Source of the DNA: Campylobacter concisus
GTDB lineage: Bacteria > Campylobacterota > Campylobacteria > Campylobacterales > Campylobacteraceae
Length of the DNA: 64,000 bases
NCBI RefSeq assembly: GCF_003049085.1
Contig: NZ_PIQX01000005.1
Location: 62,001-126,000 of the forward strand
Reading direction: 5' to 3'
This document shows, piece after piece, positions 1 to 8,000 of this stretch (position 1 is the first letter of the stretch; each line of letters opens with the position of its first letter). A model generated the notes under the pieces. It was not told the DNA's origin, did not search any database, and saw nothing but the letters and a program-made list of their open reading frames with translations. Position numbers and translations under genes: made by a program.

Positions 1-51
1 TTAAAAAGAAATTTAGTAATATACAAGCGATTTTGTCGCAAAGGATAAAAA

Positions 52-720
52 ATGAAAAATGTATTTAAATTTGGTGCAGTTTTGCTTACGGCAGCTCTTT
101 TTGCTGGATGCGCGAGTGAGAGCTCAAGAGTTGTTGAGTCTCCAAAAGTAGCAAGCTACGGCACAGTTTACAATGGTCAAAAAATTTCGGTTTCGATAGG
201 TCGATTTAATAATCAATCAGCTTACCAAAATGGTGTATTTGCTGATGGTGAAGATAGGCTTGGTAACCAAGCTCAAAGCATTTTGATCACAAATTTACAG
301 CAAAGTGGCAGATTTTTGGTGCTTGATAGATCAAATATGAAAGTGATCAAACAAGAGAGCGAGCTAAGCAAAACCACTCAAAATTTAAAAGGTGCAAGAT
401 ACGTAATAACTGGTGATGTGACCGAGTTTGGACGAAAAACTACGGGTGATCATCAGCTATTTGGCATACTTGGCAAAGGTAAGCAACAAACTGCCTATTC
501 AAAGGTAAATTTAAATATCGTTGATACCAAAACAGCTGAGGTTGTCTATTCGGTTAGCGGTGCTGGCGAATATACCCTTTCAAACAGAGAGATCATCGGC
601 TTTGGTGGCACAGCAGGATACGACTCTACGCTAAATGGCAAGGTTTTAAGTCTAGCTATTATTGAAGCGGTAAATAATCTAGTAAATGGCATAGAAAGTG
701 GAGCATGGCAAGTAAAATAA
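52..720 (+). CDS. CsgG/HfaB-family outer-membrane lipoprotein
   Basis: Predicted lipoprotein of 222 residues. The N-terminus is a lipoprotein signal with lipobox LFAGC, so Cys20 should be lipidated. The body (YNGQKISVSIGRFNNQSAY, then a Q-x-I-L-I-T-N-L segment and the VLDRSN stretch) resembles the CsgG/HfaB family, whose best-known member forms the curli secretion pore. No curli genes are visible nearby, so a curli role is not supported. It is the first gene of a three-lipoprotein set: its 3' end overlaps the next gene by 16 bases. In other bacteria CsgG-like, DUF4810 and DUF799 proteins occur together and probably form one envelope complex. The start follows AAAGGATAAAA, a good ribosome site. 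Family call is firm; function is unknown. Confidence 0.85.
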   Translation: MKNVFKFGAVLLTAALFAGCASESSRVVESPKVASYGTVYNGQKISVSIGRFNNQSAYQNGVFADGEDRLGNQAQSILITNLQQSGRFLVLDRSNMKVIKQESELSKTTQNLKGARYVITGDVTEFGRKTTGDHQLFGILGKGKQQTAYSKVNLNIVDTKTAEVVYSVSGAGEYTLSNREIIGFGGTAGYDSTLNGKVLSLAIIEAVNNLVNGIESGAWQVK

Positions 721-1109
721 GGCTTGCCTGCCTTGCACTTTTTGCACTATTTTTAGCGGGTTGCAGTCATTCAAGTGGCCCAAGATCACTTTATTATTGG
801 GACGGATCATATAGTAGCTCGCTATATAGCTACCTAAATGAAGAGGGCGATACAAACGAGCAAATTTCACGCTTAGAAAATTTGGTGCAGATATCAATAC
901 AAAATGGTTACAAGATCGCTCCTGGCGTATACGCACACCTTGGACTTTTGTATCTAAATAATGGAAATTTAGGTGCTGCAAATGCAAATTTTGACAAAGA
1001 GGCACAAAATTTCCCAGAGTCAAGGGAGTATATAAATTTCATCAAAGGCTCTAAAAATTTGACTCCAAAAAAAGTAGAGCAAAAAGAGGGAGCAAATAAT
1101 GAAAAATAG
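705..1109 (+). CDS. DUF4810-type lipoprotein
   Basis: A 134-residue lipoprotein with a signal ending in the lipobox LFLAGC. The mature part begins SHSSGPRSLYYWDGSYSSSL and matches DUF4810 in its tyrosine/tryptophan-rich start and the later helical part with a TPR-like look (YAHLGLLYLNNGNLGAANANFDKE). It overlaps the CsgG-like gene upstream by 16 bases and the DUF799 gene downstream by 11, so the three are very likely translated together. The last residues are lysine- and glutamate-rich and may be disordered. It probably assists the CsgG-like partner at the outer membrane; this comes from the conserved gene order, not from any motif. Confidence 0.8.
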   Translation: MASKIRLACLALFALFLAGCSHSSGPRSLYYWDGSYSSSLYSYLNEEGDTNEQISRLENLVQISIQNGYKIAPGVYAHLGLLYLNNGNLGAANANFDKEAQNFPESREYINFIKGSKNLTPKKVEQKEGANNEK

Positions 1110-1776
1110 CCTGAAATTTATAGCCTTTGCATTTTTAGCAGTATTTTTTACGGGCTGCTCTATAAAAGAGCCTGAGCCATACGACTACTCAGAATTTTTA
1201 CAAAAAAGACCTCACTCTATCTTAGTGCTTATGCCAACAAACGATAGCACAGAAATTTCAGGTCCAGCAGCAGTTTTAGCAAATGCAGTCGCGCCACTAA
1301 GTGAGGCAGGATACTATGTATTTCCAGTAGCTCTTGTAAATGATACCTTTAAGCTAAATGGCATAACCGAGCCAAGCGAGATCGCGGCAGTGCCACTAAA
1401 TAAGCTTGATAAAATTTTTCATACAGATAGTGTGCTTTACATAAATATAAAAGATTATGGTACGAGCTATGCGGTCATCTCAAGCTCAACAAAGGTTGTC
1501 CTTGAAGCAAAGCTTATCGATATAAAAAGCGGCGCTACTCTTTGGCAAGGTAGTGCTATGGCAGCAGAAGATAGCAGCAGCGGCCAAAGTAGCCTACTTG
1601 GCATGTTAGTCTCAGCCGTCATTTCACAGGTGGCAAATACCATCTCAGATAGATCATACGATCTAGCAGTAATGGCAGATGCTTATTTATTTTCAAGAGA
1701 TTGCCATAACTGCATACTTTATGGACCATATTCGCCGTATTACGGCAAAGATGCACAGCTTCATAAAGATAGATAA
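1099..1776 (+). CDS. DUF799-family lipoprotein (GNA1162-like)
   Basis: A 225-residue lipoprotein with lipobox VFFTGC. The mature region (RPHSILVLMPTNDSTEI..., then AAVLANAVAPLSEAGYYVFP and a later LWQGSA stretch) matches DUF799, the family of the neisserial surface lipoprotein GNA1162. The fold is related to the TolB-N/CsgG anticodon-like domain. It closes the three-gene lipoprotein set: its start overlaps the end of the DUF4810 gene and the next gene begins only 3 bases after its stop, so the EamA transporter may be cotranscribed. The C-terminus has two cysteines (DCHNC) in a tyrosine-rich tail, which could form a disulfide in the periplasm. Role unknown; a structural envelope function is likely. 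Confidence 0.8.
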   Translation: MKNSLKFIAFAFLAVFFTGCSIKEPEPYDYSEFLQKRPHSILVLMPTNDSTEISGPAAVLANAVAPLSEAGYYVFPVALVNDTFKLNGITEPSEIAAVPLNKLDKIFHTDSVLYINIKDYGTSYAVISSSTKVVLEAKLIDIKSGATLWQGSAMAAEDSSSGQSSLLGMLVSAVISQVANTISDRSYDLAVMADAYLFSRDCHNCILYGPYSPYYGKDAQLHKDR

Positions 1777-1779
1777 TTA

Positions 1780-2667
1780 ATGAACACTCATCGTCTTGGG
1801 ATACTCCTTACTTTAGTTGGCGGTATCCTTTGGGGATTTAGTGGGGTTTGTGGGCAGTATCTATTTTCACTTGGTATAAATTCTGATTTTTTGGTGCCAT
1901 ATAGACTGATGCTAGCTGGCATTGTTATTGTGATTTTTTATGCTTTTAAAGAACCAAGTACCGTTTTTGCTCCGATTAAAGATATAAAGCTACTTGGTGA
2001 GTTTTTAGTCTATGCTTTGCTTGGGCTTATGATGACGCAGTACGCCTACTTTTACTCCATTGAGCTTTCAAATGCCGCAGTAGCGACTGTTATTCAATAC
2101 ACCGCGCCAGTTCTCATCCTAGCCGTCATCTGCCTAAAAGAGAAGCGAGCACCAAGACCACTTGAAATTTTAGCTCTGCTTTGCGCGATGCTTGGCGTAT
2201 TTTTCCTGAGCACACATGCTCAAATTTCATCTCTTGTCATCTCGCCAAAAGCGCTATTTTGGTGCTTAGTTAGTGCCGTTTGTGTTTGTGTTTATAATCT
2301 TGCTCCAGCAAGGCTGAATGCTAAATATTCAGTCACTCTCACGCTTGGCTGGGGCATGGTTATGGGCGGAGTAGTGCTTGCTTGTTATATGAGAGTTTGG
2401 GATTTTGCTGGGCTTAATGGGATAAATCAATGGCTGGCATTTATTGCTGTTATTACGCTTGGCACCATTTTTGCATTTAGCTTTTATATGATAGGTGTTA
2501 AGCTAATAGGAGCAGCAAAAGCTAGTTTATTAGCCTGCATAGAACCACTAAGTGCAGCATTTTTTGGCTACTTTTGGCTTGGAACAAAATTTGTATTTTG
2601 GGATTTTTTAGGATTTGCTCTAATAATCTCTTGTATATTTTTACTATCAAAAAGAGAAAAAATATGA
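1780..2667 (+). CDS. EamA/DMT-family transporter
   Basis: A 295-residue inner-membrane protein made of two repeated EamA (drug/metabolite transporter) halves, each with about five hydrophobic helices. The first half begins with GGILWGFSGVCGQYLF and contains the typical TVIQYTAPVLILA helix; the second contains TLGTIFAFSFYMIGVKLIGAAKASLLACIEPLSA, the usual EamA signature of a repeated proline-containing helix. Such proteins export small molecules or amino acids; the substrate cannot be read from the sequence. It starts 3 bases after the DUF799 gene and its stop overlaps the next start as ATGA, so it lies in one run of genes. Confidence 0.85.
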   Translation: MNTHRLGILLTLVGGILWGFSGVCGQYLFSLGINSDFLVPYRLMLAGIVIVIFYAFKEPSTVFAPIKDIKLLGEFLVYALLGLMMTQYAYFYSIELSNAAVATVIQYTAPVLILAVICLKEKRAPRPLEILALLCAMLGVFFLSTHAQISSLVISPKALFWCLVSAVCVCVYNLAPARLNAKYSVTLTLGWGMVMGGVVLACYMRVWDFAGLNGINQWLAFIAVITLGTIFAFSFYMIGVKLIGAAKASLLACIEPLSAAFFGYFWLGTKFVFWDFLGFALIISCIFLLSKREKI

Positions 2668-3086
2668 TATTTCTAGCACAAACTGATACGACAGCTGGCT
2701 TTTTAAGTAAAGATTATAAAGAGATAAATAAGGCCAAAATGCGTGATGAGAATAAACCTTGTCTTATCACGACGGCAAAATTTAGCGTTTTAAATGAGCT
2801 TGTTAGAGTGCCAAAAAAGTATAAAAATTTTATACGCCGTTCAAGAAAAACTACATTTTTGTATCCAAATTTAAAGGCCATTAGAGTCGTAAAAGAGTGC
2901 GAGCACGAAAAATTTTTAGCTAAATTTGACTGGCTTTATTCAAGTAGTGCGAACAAAAATGGACAAAATTTTAATGAAGCTTGGGCTATGAGCGTGGCCG
3001 ATGAAATAGTAGATGATCATTTTTTCGAAGATACTCCATCAAAAATTTATAAAATTTCTCGAAAAAAGATAAAGCGTTTAAGATAA
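2664..3086 (+). CDS. Short Sua5/YciO/YrdC-family protein
   Basis: A 140-residue protein that I place in the Sua5/YrdC family, which makes threonylcarbamoyl-AMP for tRNA t6A modification. Support comes from the start MIFLAQTDTTAGFLSKD, which fits the family opening where the substrate pocket forms, and from SSSANKNGQNF, which corresponds to the conserved S-x-N segment near the end of the domain. It is clearly shorter than classical TsaC (about 190-200 residues). A longer open frame begins at 2574, but I chose 2664 because it overlaps the EamA stop as ATGA and starts the conserved domain. It may be an accessory paralogue rather than the essential enzyme. Confidence 0.65.
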   Translation: MIFLAQTDTTAGFLSKDYKEINKAKMRDENKPCLITTAKFSVLNELVRVPKKYKNFIRRSRKTTFLYPNLKAIRVVKECEHEKFLAKFDWLYSSSANKNGQNFNEAWAMSVADEIVDDHFFEDTPSKIYKISRKKIKRLR

Positions 3087-3095
3087 CTAGTGAAT

Positions 3096-3407
3096 TTATA
3101 CAGCCACCACCTTTTTAAACTCATCTAAATTTTTTAGCGCTTCATCTATGCCAATCAGCCAAAATTCGCACTTTGTCGTATCTTTTTTAAAGTGTTTTTT
3201 CATTAGCTCTTCCACGCTTTTTGTGCCACACTCTATTAAAAATTGTTTATAAATTTTGCAAAATTTTGCTTCATCTTTTTTAAACTCACTTAGAAAGAAT
3301 TGTGATAGCAGATAACCGACGCTATAAGGATAGTTGTAGATATAGTTGTCTGTTTTATAAAAATGTAATTTTTTGCTTTCTTGCTTGTAAAAGTCTCGCT
3401 CTGGCAA
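3096..3407 (-). pseudogene. C-terminal remnant of an M3-family oligopeptidase
   Basis: An open frame of 103 codons that looks like only the C-terminal end of an M3 (PepF-like) zinc oligopeptidase. The segment KLHFYKTDNYIYNYPYSVGYLLSQ matches the family's conserved [YF]-N-[FY]-P-Y-x-x-G-Y-L stretch, and the following helices (KIYKQFLIECGTKSVEELMKK) fit the family end. The catalytic HExxH helix lies in a second fragment at 4124-4441 on the same strand. Between them sits a GC-rich oxidoreductase gene on the other strand, and the roughly 150 residues normally linking the two parts are missing. The fragment has no plausible start of its own. Confidence 0.75.
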
Positions 3408-3472
3408 GCATTTTTAATCTACTTTTAGCTTTTTAGCGATATGATTCCGCAAATTTTAACAAAGGAAACAAC

Positions 3473-4021
3473 ATGAAAACTCTTGTGATTTTATCGCACC
3501 CAAATCTCGCCGCATCGCGCGTAAACAAAGCCTTATCTCAGGTAGCAAAGGCCGCAGCGGACGCTAAGGTGCGGCATTTGGAGGGGCTTTACGGCTTAGA
3601 TATCGCGCGCATAGACGCCCGCGCAGAGCAAGACGCGTTAGCGGCTGCCGAGCGCATCGTATTTTTGTACCCGATGCACTGGCTAAACGTGCCGCCTATG
3701 CTAAAAGCCTATATCGACATCGTCTTTTCGCACGAGCTGGTGGGTTCCGGCGCGCTTAAAGGCAAGGTCTTGCAGCTTGCGCTAAGCGTCAGTACTCCGC
3801 TTAGCGAATACTCTAAACAGGGCGCGATCGGCTTTAGCTTGGATGAAATTTTAACGCCGCTTAAGATCGCGGCAAACTACTGCGGGATGGAGTTTGCCGT
3901 GCCGTTTATTAGTAGCGGATTTGAGCCGGGCGAGTTTGGCGACGATGCCGTAGATGCCGCAGCTGCGCGCTTTGGCAAGCTTTTACGAGGAGAGCTAAGC
4001 CCAGGCGAATATCAAATTTAG
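3473..4021 (+). CDS. NAD(P)H-dependent flavodoxin-fold oxidoreductase
   Basis: A 182-residue protein of the NAD(P)H:quinone oxidoreductase / flavodoxin-like fold family (MdaB/KefF type). It starts with the FMN-site strand and loop MKTLVILSHPNLAASRVNKAL and has the conserved segment VFLYPMHWLNVPPMLKAYIDIVF that wraps the flavin. Likely job: two-electron reduction of quinones or similar compounds in the cytoplasm. Its base use (many GCG, CGC, GCC codons) is far richer in G+C than the genes to its left, and it sits inside the broken M3 peptidase gene in the opposite direction. Both facts point to arrival by transfer. The start follows AAAGGAAACAAC. Confidence 0.85.
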   Translation: MKTLVILSHPNLAASRVNKALSQVAKAAADAKVRHLEGLYGLDIARIDARAEQDALAAAERIVFLYPMHWLNVPPMLKAYIDIVFSHELVGSGALKGKVLQLALSVSTPLSEYSKQGAIGFSLDEILTPLKIAANYCGMEFAVPFISSGFEPGEFGDDAVDAAAARFGKLLRGELSPGEYQI

Positions 4022-4123
4022 CCTCGTCTTTTGCGACCGCGAGTTAAAATTTCGCGACAACAACGTGGCTAAAAGCATTGCAATACGTCTGACTGGTACG
4101 TGTTATACGATGTTTGCGTGATA

Positions 4124-4441
4124 TTAAAAAATACGTTTTTTAGTAAAATTTGCGCTTAAAACCGGAAGATCACGCATCAAGTAGTAGTGCCAAGCATGCC
4201 CAAGCTCATGAGCTTGCTGGATTAAGTGCGAAAGAGTATTCATGTAGGTGGTAAAAATTCTTGGTTGCTTAAATTTTGGCAAACTTACAAAAAATGCTCC
4301 ACCAGCTTTATTTTCTCGCACATCGCTTTCTATCCAGTGTTTGTCTATCATAAGCTCTATAAAACTATCTTCGCCCAGTGGTTTTAATGCTTTTTTGATG
4401 ATTTTATAGATGAGATTGCTACTTTTATGACTAAGATGCAA
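4124..4441 (-). pseudogene. Catalytic-core remnant of an M3-family oligopeptidase
   Basis: An open frame of 105 codons with the zinc-binding motif HELGHAWHYYLMRDLPVLSANF, the active-site helix of M3B oligoendopeptidases. Before it, KAGGAFFVSLPKFKQPRIFTTYMN corresponds to the usual region that precedes the HExxH helix. The homology stops right after LSANF, near 4150, where the sequence switches to unrelated DNA (TKKRIF then stop). The remainder of the gene reappears at 3096-3407. The N-terminal half of the peptidase is also absent. I treat both as parts of one dead gene. Confidence 0.75.
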
Positions 4442-4582
4442 AAGATAAATATAAAATTTTAATATTAAGTACGACTATTGCGGTGTTATTTAAAGCCAAT
4501 TAAAATATGTAAAATACAAAAGGACGTAAATATTTGGTTTGGTAAAAATTCAAATGATGCCAGTAGCAACTTATTTTAGTAT

Positions 4583-4708
4583 TTATTCCCTCGGAAGTCC
4601 GTTTTTACCCCGCTTATCGCTGATTAGCTTACCCGCTTCGTCGTATTTTTTGGCGCGGATGAGCCTTCCGCGCTCAAACTCGCCCTGGGCTTCGAGTTTG
4701 CCGTTTGC
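4583..4708. repeat. 126-bp direct repeat, copy 1 (YwqK-like gene tail)
   Basis: This stretch repeats 6677-6802, the 3' end of the intact YwqK-like gene, in the same orientation; by eye I count about 11 mismatches in 126 positions. Read on the minus strand it still encodes the tail with GEFERGRLIRAKKYDEAGKL, up to and including the stop. It ends exactly where homology to a HAD phosphatase begins on the plus strand, so it marks a recombination joint. The rest of that second YwqK-like gene is missing. Confidence 0.85.
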
Positions 4709-5084
4709 AAAAGACGCTGTAGGTTTGGCGTCTAGCATTGCCGACGTCGGCGTAGTTACTACGAAAACGTCGAAATTTTCGGAGATTTTGCTTGAAAATT
4801 TAGGGGTCTTAAATTTTATAAAAGTAGTGGTAGGCCGCGACGACGTGCTAAATCCAAAACCTAACGCGGAGCCCGTAAATTTAGCTCTCGCAAAACTTGG
4901 AAAAGATAAGCGAAACGCATTTATGATAGGCGATACGCAAATGGATCTAATGGTGGCAAAGAACGCCGGCATCAAAGGTATCGGCCTAACTTGCGGATAC
5001 GCGGATGCGCAAAGTCTAAAAGAGCATTCGGATTTAATCTTTCAAAACGCTTATGAAGCGGTAAAATTTTTAGCAAGCAACTAA
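4709..5084 (+). pseudogene. HAD-family phosphatase, 5'-truncated remnant
   Basis: The plus-strand frame from about 4709 to the stop encodes the second half of a HAD phosphatase (phosphoglycolate-phosphatase-like): GVVTTKTSKFSEILLENLGV contains the motif II region (TTKT), NPKPNAEP the motif III lysine, and MIGDTQMDLMVAKNAG the motif IV aspartates. The N-terminal nucleophile motif DxDxT and the cap domain are absent. An open frame reaches back to 4539, but its first part only reads backwards through the YwqK-tail repeat and is not real protein. Without the nucleophile aspartate it cannot be a working phosphatase. Base use is mid-to-high G+C, like the rest of this mosaic. Confidence 0.8.
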
Positions 5085-5142
5085 AATTAGTGGATTTTAT
5101 CAAACGACCTTGCTTACCGCTCGGCTAAGTCATTTCCTTCGT

Positions 5143-5853
5143 CTAGCGACCGTTTTGATTAAGCATAGACAGCGCCGCCTCAACCGCCGCGTCAATGTGT
5201 ATCTGCGTCGTATCAAAAAGCCGCAAGTCCGTATCTGCCTGCGATATTAGCATGCCTATCTCGGTGCAGCCAAGTATCGCTCCTTGCGCACCGCGCGACC
5301 CAAAATCCTCGATGATGCGCAAGAAATTCGCCTTTGAGCTAGGCGCGATTTTGCCGCAGCAAAGCTCCTCAAAGATGACGCGATTTATTTCCGCCATATC
5401 CCCCGCGCTTGGCAAAAGCACCTCCGCGCCGCCCTCTATCAACCGACTCTTGTAAAAATCCTGCGTCATCGTATAAACGGTGCCGAGCAGCCCTACCTTG
5501 GCGACGCCGGCGTTTTTTAGCGCTTTTAGCGTGGCGTCCGCGATGTGCGCCACAGGCACGCTAACGGCGCTTTGCACGGCGTCAAAGCACCTATGCATCG
5601 TATTTGTGCAGATGAAGATAAAATCCGCCCCGCCGCCTTGCAAAATCCTAGCGTGCCGCGCCAAAATTTCGTCCGCATCCTCCCATCTGTTTTCGCGCTG
5701 GCAGGCCTCGATCTCCTCGAAATTTACGCTGCTTAGCAGTATCTCCGCGCTGCTAAGGCCGCCTAAGCGCTCGTTTATTTTGCGATTTATTTGCTCGTAA
5801 TACGTTATCGTAGACTCAAAACTCATCCCGCCGATTAGGCCGATTTTTTTCAT
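5143..5853 (-). CDS. Aspartate/glutamate racemase family protein
   Basis: A 236-residue member of the Asp/Glu racemase family. The opening KKIGLIGGMSFESTITYYEQIN is the family signature, and the two catalytic cysteines are in place: Cys82 in ICTNTMH and Cys196 in LGCTEIG. The enzyme interconverts L- and D-aspartate or -glutamate; the GGMS-ES-YY opening favours the aspartate racemase side over MurI, but this needs a tree. It stands alone on the minus strand with a good ribosome site (AAGGAGAAAAA) before the ATG. High G+C codon use links it to the imported block of 3.4-7.8 kb. Confidence 0.85.
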   Translation of the reverse strand: MKKIGLIGGMSFESTITYYEQINRKINERLGGLSSAEILLSSVNFEEIEACQRENRWEDADEILARHARILQGGGADFIFICTNTMHRCFDAVQSAVSVPVAHIADATLKALKNAGVAKVGLLGTVYTMTQDFYKSRLIEGGAEVLLPSAGDMAEINRVIFEELCCGKIAPSSKANFLRIIEDFGSRGAQGAILGCTEIGMLISQADTDLRLFDTTQIHIDAAVEAALSMLNQNGR

Positions 5854-6676
5854 TTTTTCTCCTTAAATTTCAGCGATTTTACGGTTTTAAATTAAATTTG
5901 CTCTAAATTTAAATTTCGTCCGCCGCGTTAAATTCGGCTGCAACTGCCTAAAATAACGAGTATAAATTAACTGCGTAAATTTTTAGCCTGCGACGTAAAA
6001 GAGCAAATTTAACGAAATAAACGCGCTAAATTTAACGAACCGATGGGGCCGAATTTACAAAGGAAATTTAAACGCTCGGCTCGGAAGATAGCTTAAATGA
6101 AGAGAGTTTAAATTCGGCGCTTGCGATCCGAATTTGCGAGCAAATTTTCTCTTTGGCGCGTAAATTTTATCGGCTCAAAGCGGCGTTTTGATTACTTCGC
6201 TGGGGGTGGATTAAATTTACGGCTTTTCGGTTTGGTAAAGTTTTATTTTTTGCAAGAAAAACCGTCTGCGGATTTTGTCCGTTCGCGTCCGCAAGTCTCG
6301 CGCCTACGTTTTGGCGCGCTTTGCCAGAAGTCGTTTCGGCGTCTTTAAATGCGAGCTTGACGCCCAAACCGCCTCTATTTTACGCCCGCAAACGCCAAAA
6401 CGCGAGTTTTGGCGTCAAATTCGCGCAAATATCGCCGCTTTACGATTTAGCGCTTTAATCTCGCGCCGTGAAATTTAAGCGCCGTTTGCGCGTAGTCGTT
6501 TCGCGCGGTAAAATTTCTAAATTTTCGCAGATTTTGCTCGGCTTTTATCGCTTCACCGCTTTTTTGAGCTTTACACGCCAAATTCCCCGCCAAAGCGATA
6601 TAAACGTTAAATTTACGGCTAAAAGCTAAAATTTAAAGAGCGAATTTAAACCGCAAAGGCATAAATTTAGCTAAAT
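5854..6676. other. Long spacer without a recognisable gene
   Basis: About 820 bases between the racemase start and the end of the YwqK-like gene. Short open frames exist on both strands, but none has a convincing ribosome site, conserved motif or protein-like composition; they are arginine/alanine-rich readings of a GC-rich, AAATTT-punctuated sequence. No tRNA-like fold or clear terminator was seen. It is probably decayed or non-coding DNA belonging to the imported block. Confidence 0.5.
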
Positions 6677-6802
6677 TTACTCCCTCGGAAGTCCGTTTTT
6701 ATCAGACTTGTCGCTGATTAGCTTGCCCGCTTCGTCGTATTTTTTGGCGCGGATGAGCCTGCCGCGCTCAAACTCGCCATGGGCCTCTAGTTTGCCGTTT
6801 GC
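6677..6802. repeat. 126-bp direct repeat, copy 2 (inside the intact YwqK-like gene)
   Basis: The 3' end of the YwqK-like gene, repeated at 4583-4708 at roughly 90 percent identity by eye. Most differences cluster in the first 45 bases (the codons for the last dozen residues, where SDKNGLPRE here matches RGKNGLPRE in the copy). The two copies are 2094 bases apart in direct orientation, so recombination between them could delete the racemase gene and the HAD remnant. Confidence 0.85.
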
Positions 6803-7822
6803 GTAGTAGTGGCGCGCCTCGCCGACCTCCAGCCCGTCCTCAAACATCACTCTGGCTTTTAGCTTGCCGTTTTCGTGATACTCCTCGTACAGTCCGTGAT
6901 AGCGCCCGTTTTTAAACATCACTTTTGCCGCCAGCGCCCCGCTCTCGTAGTAGTCCAACCCCGCGCCCGTTTGGCGGCCGTCTTTGTACTCGTATTCGCC
7001 TCGTAGCTTGCCGCTTGGGTAGTATTCGCGCGCGACGCCGTCCTTTTCGCCGTCTTTGTAATTTTCTACCACGCGCGTTTTGCCGTTTTCGTAAAATCGC
7101 TTCCAAACGCCTTGTTTACGGTCGTTTTTGTATTCGCCCGTCTTCTCCACGGGGCCGCTTTCGTAGTACCATGTCTCCGCACCCTCTCGCTTGCCCTCTT
7201 TATACGTTCGCTTGCCGCGGATCTTGCCGCTTTTGTAGTAGTCGACGTTCTCGCCGTTTCGAAGCCCGCCCGCGTACGGGCTACGCGCGCTAACCTCTCC
7301 GCTAACGTAATAGTCGGTAAACACGCCCTCTCGCTTGTCTGCCTTGTAGGTGCCCTCCTGCTTTAACGCGCCACCCTCGTCAAAATAGTAGCGGCGGTAG
7401 CGCCCGTCGCGGACGTTATTTTTGTATTCGCTCTCGCCCATCAGAGCACCGCTATCTGCGTGATAGTGCTTCGCCGTGCCCTCGCGAACGCCGTTTTTTA
7501 GGTGGTATTCGTTTGAGGGTTTGTCCCTGCCGTCAAAATAGTCCCTGTATCGCACCGCCGTGCCGCCCTGCACGTCTATCTCGCGTATGAGCGTAGGCGG
7601 CAGAGGTTTTAGCCTCGGATAGATCATGCCCATCGCATTTACGTCATATAGGTCCTCGACGCTGTAACGTAGCATCTTTAACGTACCGTCGTAGAGCTTG
7701 CCTTTTACGTAGTAAAGCCCGTTTTTTAGGGTAGCTTCGGGCTTCATTACGACTTTTGGCTCTAGAGCTTGCGCACCGATGGCTAGAAGCGGAAGTAAAA
7801 ATAGAATTTTTAGGATTTTCAT
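6677..7822 (-). CDS. Secreted YwqK/MORN-repeat protein
   Basis: A 381-residue protein with a cleavable signal peptide (MKILKILFLLPLLAIGAQA) followed by about a dozen tandem units of 20-24 residues of the MORN_2/YwqK type, for example GTAKHYHADSGALMGESEYKNN, with the pattern Y-x-x-G-x-L-x-x-x-x-x-Y-K-x-G. Annotation pipelines name this family toxin-antitoxin system YwqK family antitoxin, after the B. subtilis gene beside an LXG toxin. Here the signal peptide puts it in the periplasm or on the surface, and no toxin gene is adjacent, so a scaffold or binding role is as likely. The gene is GC-rich and sits in the imported block. A second, truncated copy of its 3' end lies at 4583-4708. Confidence 0.8.
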   Translation of the reverse strand: MKILKILFLLPLLAIGAQALEPKVVMKPEATLKNGLYYVKGKLYDGTLKMLRYSVEDLYDVNAMGMIYPRLKPLPPTLIREIDVQGGTAVRYRDYFDGRDKPSNEYHLKNGVREGTAKHYHADSGALMGESEYKNNVRDGRYRRYYFDEGGALKQEGTYKADKREGVFTDYYVSGEVSARSPYAGGLRNGENVDYYKSGKIRGKRTYKEGKREGAETWYYESGPVEKTGEYKNDRKQGVWKRFYENGKTRVVENYKDGEKDGVAREYYPSGKLRGEYEYKDGRQTGAGLDYYESGALAAKVMFKNGRYHGLYEEYHENGKLKARVMFEDGLEVGEARHYYANGKLEAHGEFERGRLIRAKKYDEAGKLISDKSDKNGLPRE

Positions 7823-8000
7823 GGTTCTCCTGCTTTGTTTGATTTAGGTAATTTTAAAATTTGAAATTAAATTTAAGGTGAAGATGATGCTAAAATCTGT
7901 TGTTTGTTTTTATTTATTGATAATTAATTTACAAGTTGGTTTTTGATAGTATTTCGCATAACGTAAATTTTTAGCATATGCATGATAGCGAGGTTTAAAA

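Noticed and set aside
2574-2663. Upstream extension of the Sua5-like frame
   Set aside because: It lies inside the EamA gene; the ATGA overlap at 2664 and the conserved start point to the shorter form.
4539-4708. N-terminal part of the plus-strand frame leading into the HAD remnant
   Set aside because: It only reads the opposite strand of the YwqK-like tail repeat; its Ser/Leu/Pro-rich residues are not part of a phosphatase.
6121-6478. Short frames on both strands in the spacer before the YwqK-like gene
   Set aside because: No ribosome sites or motifs; arginine-rich readings of GC-rich, AAATTT-punctuated DNA that overlap each other.
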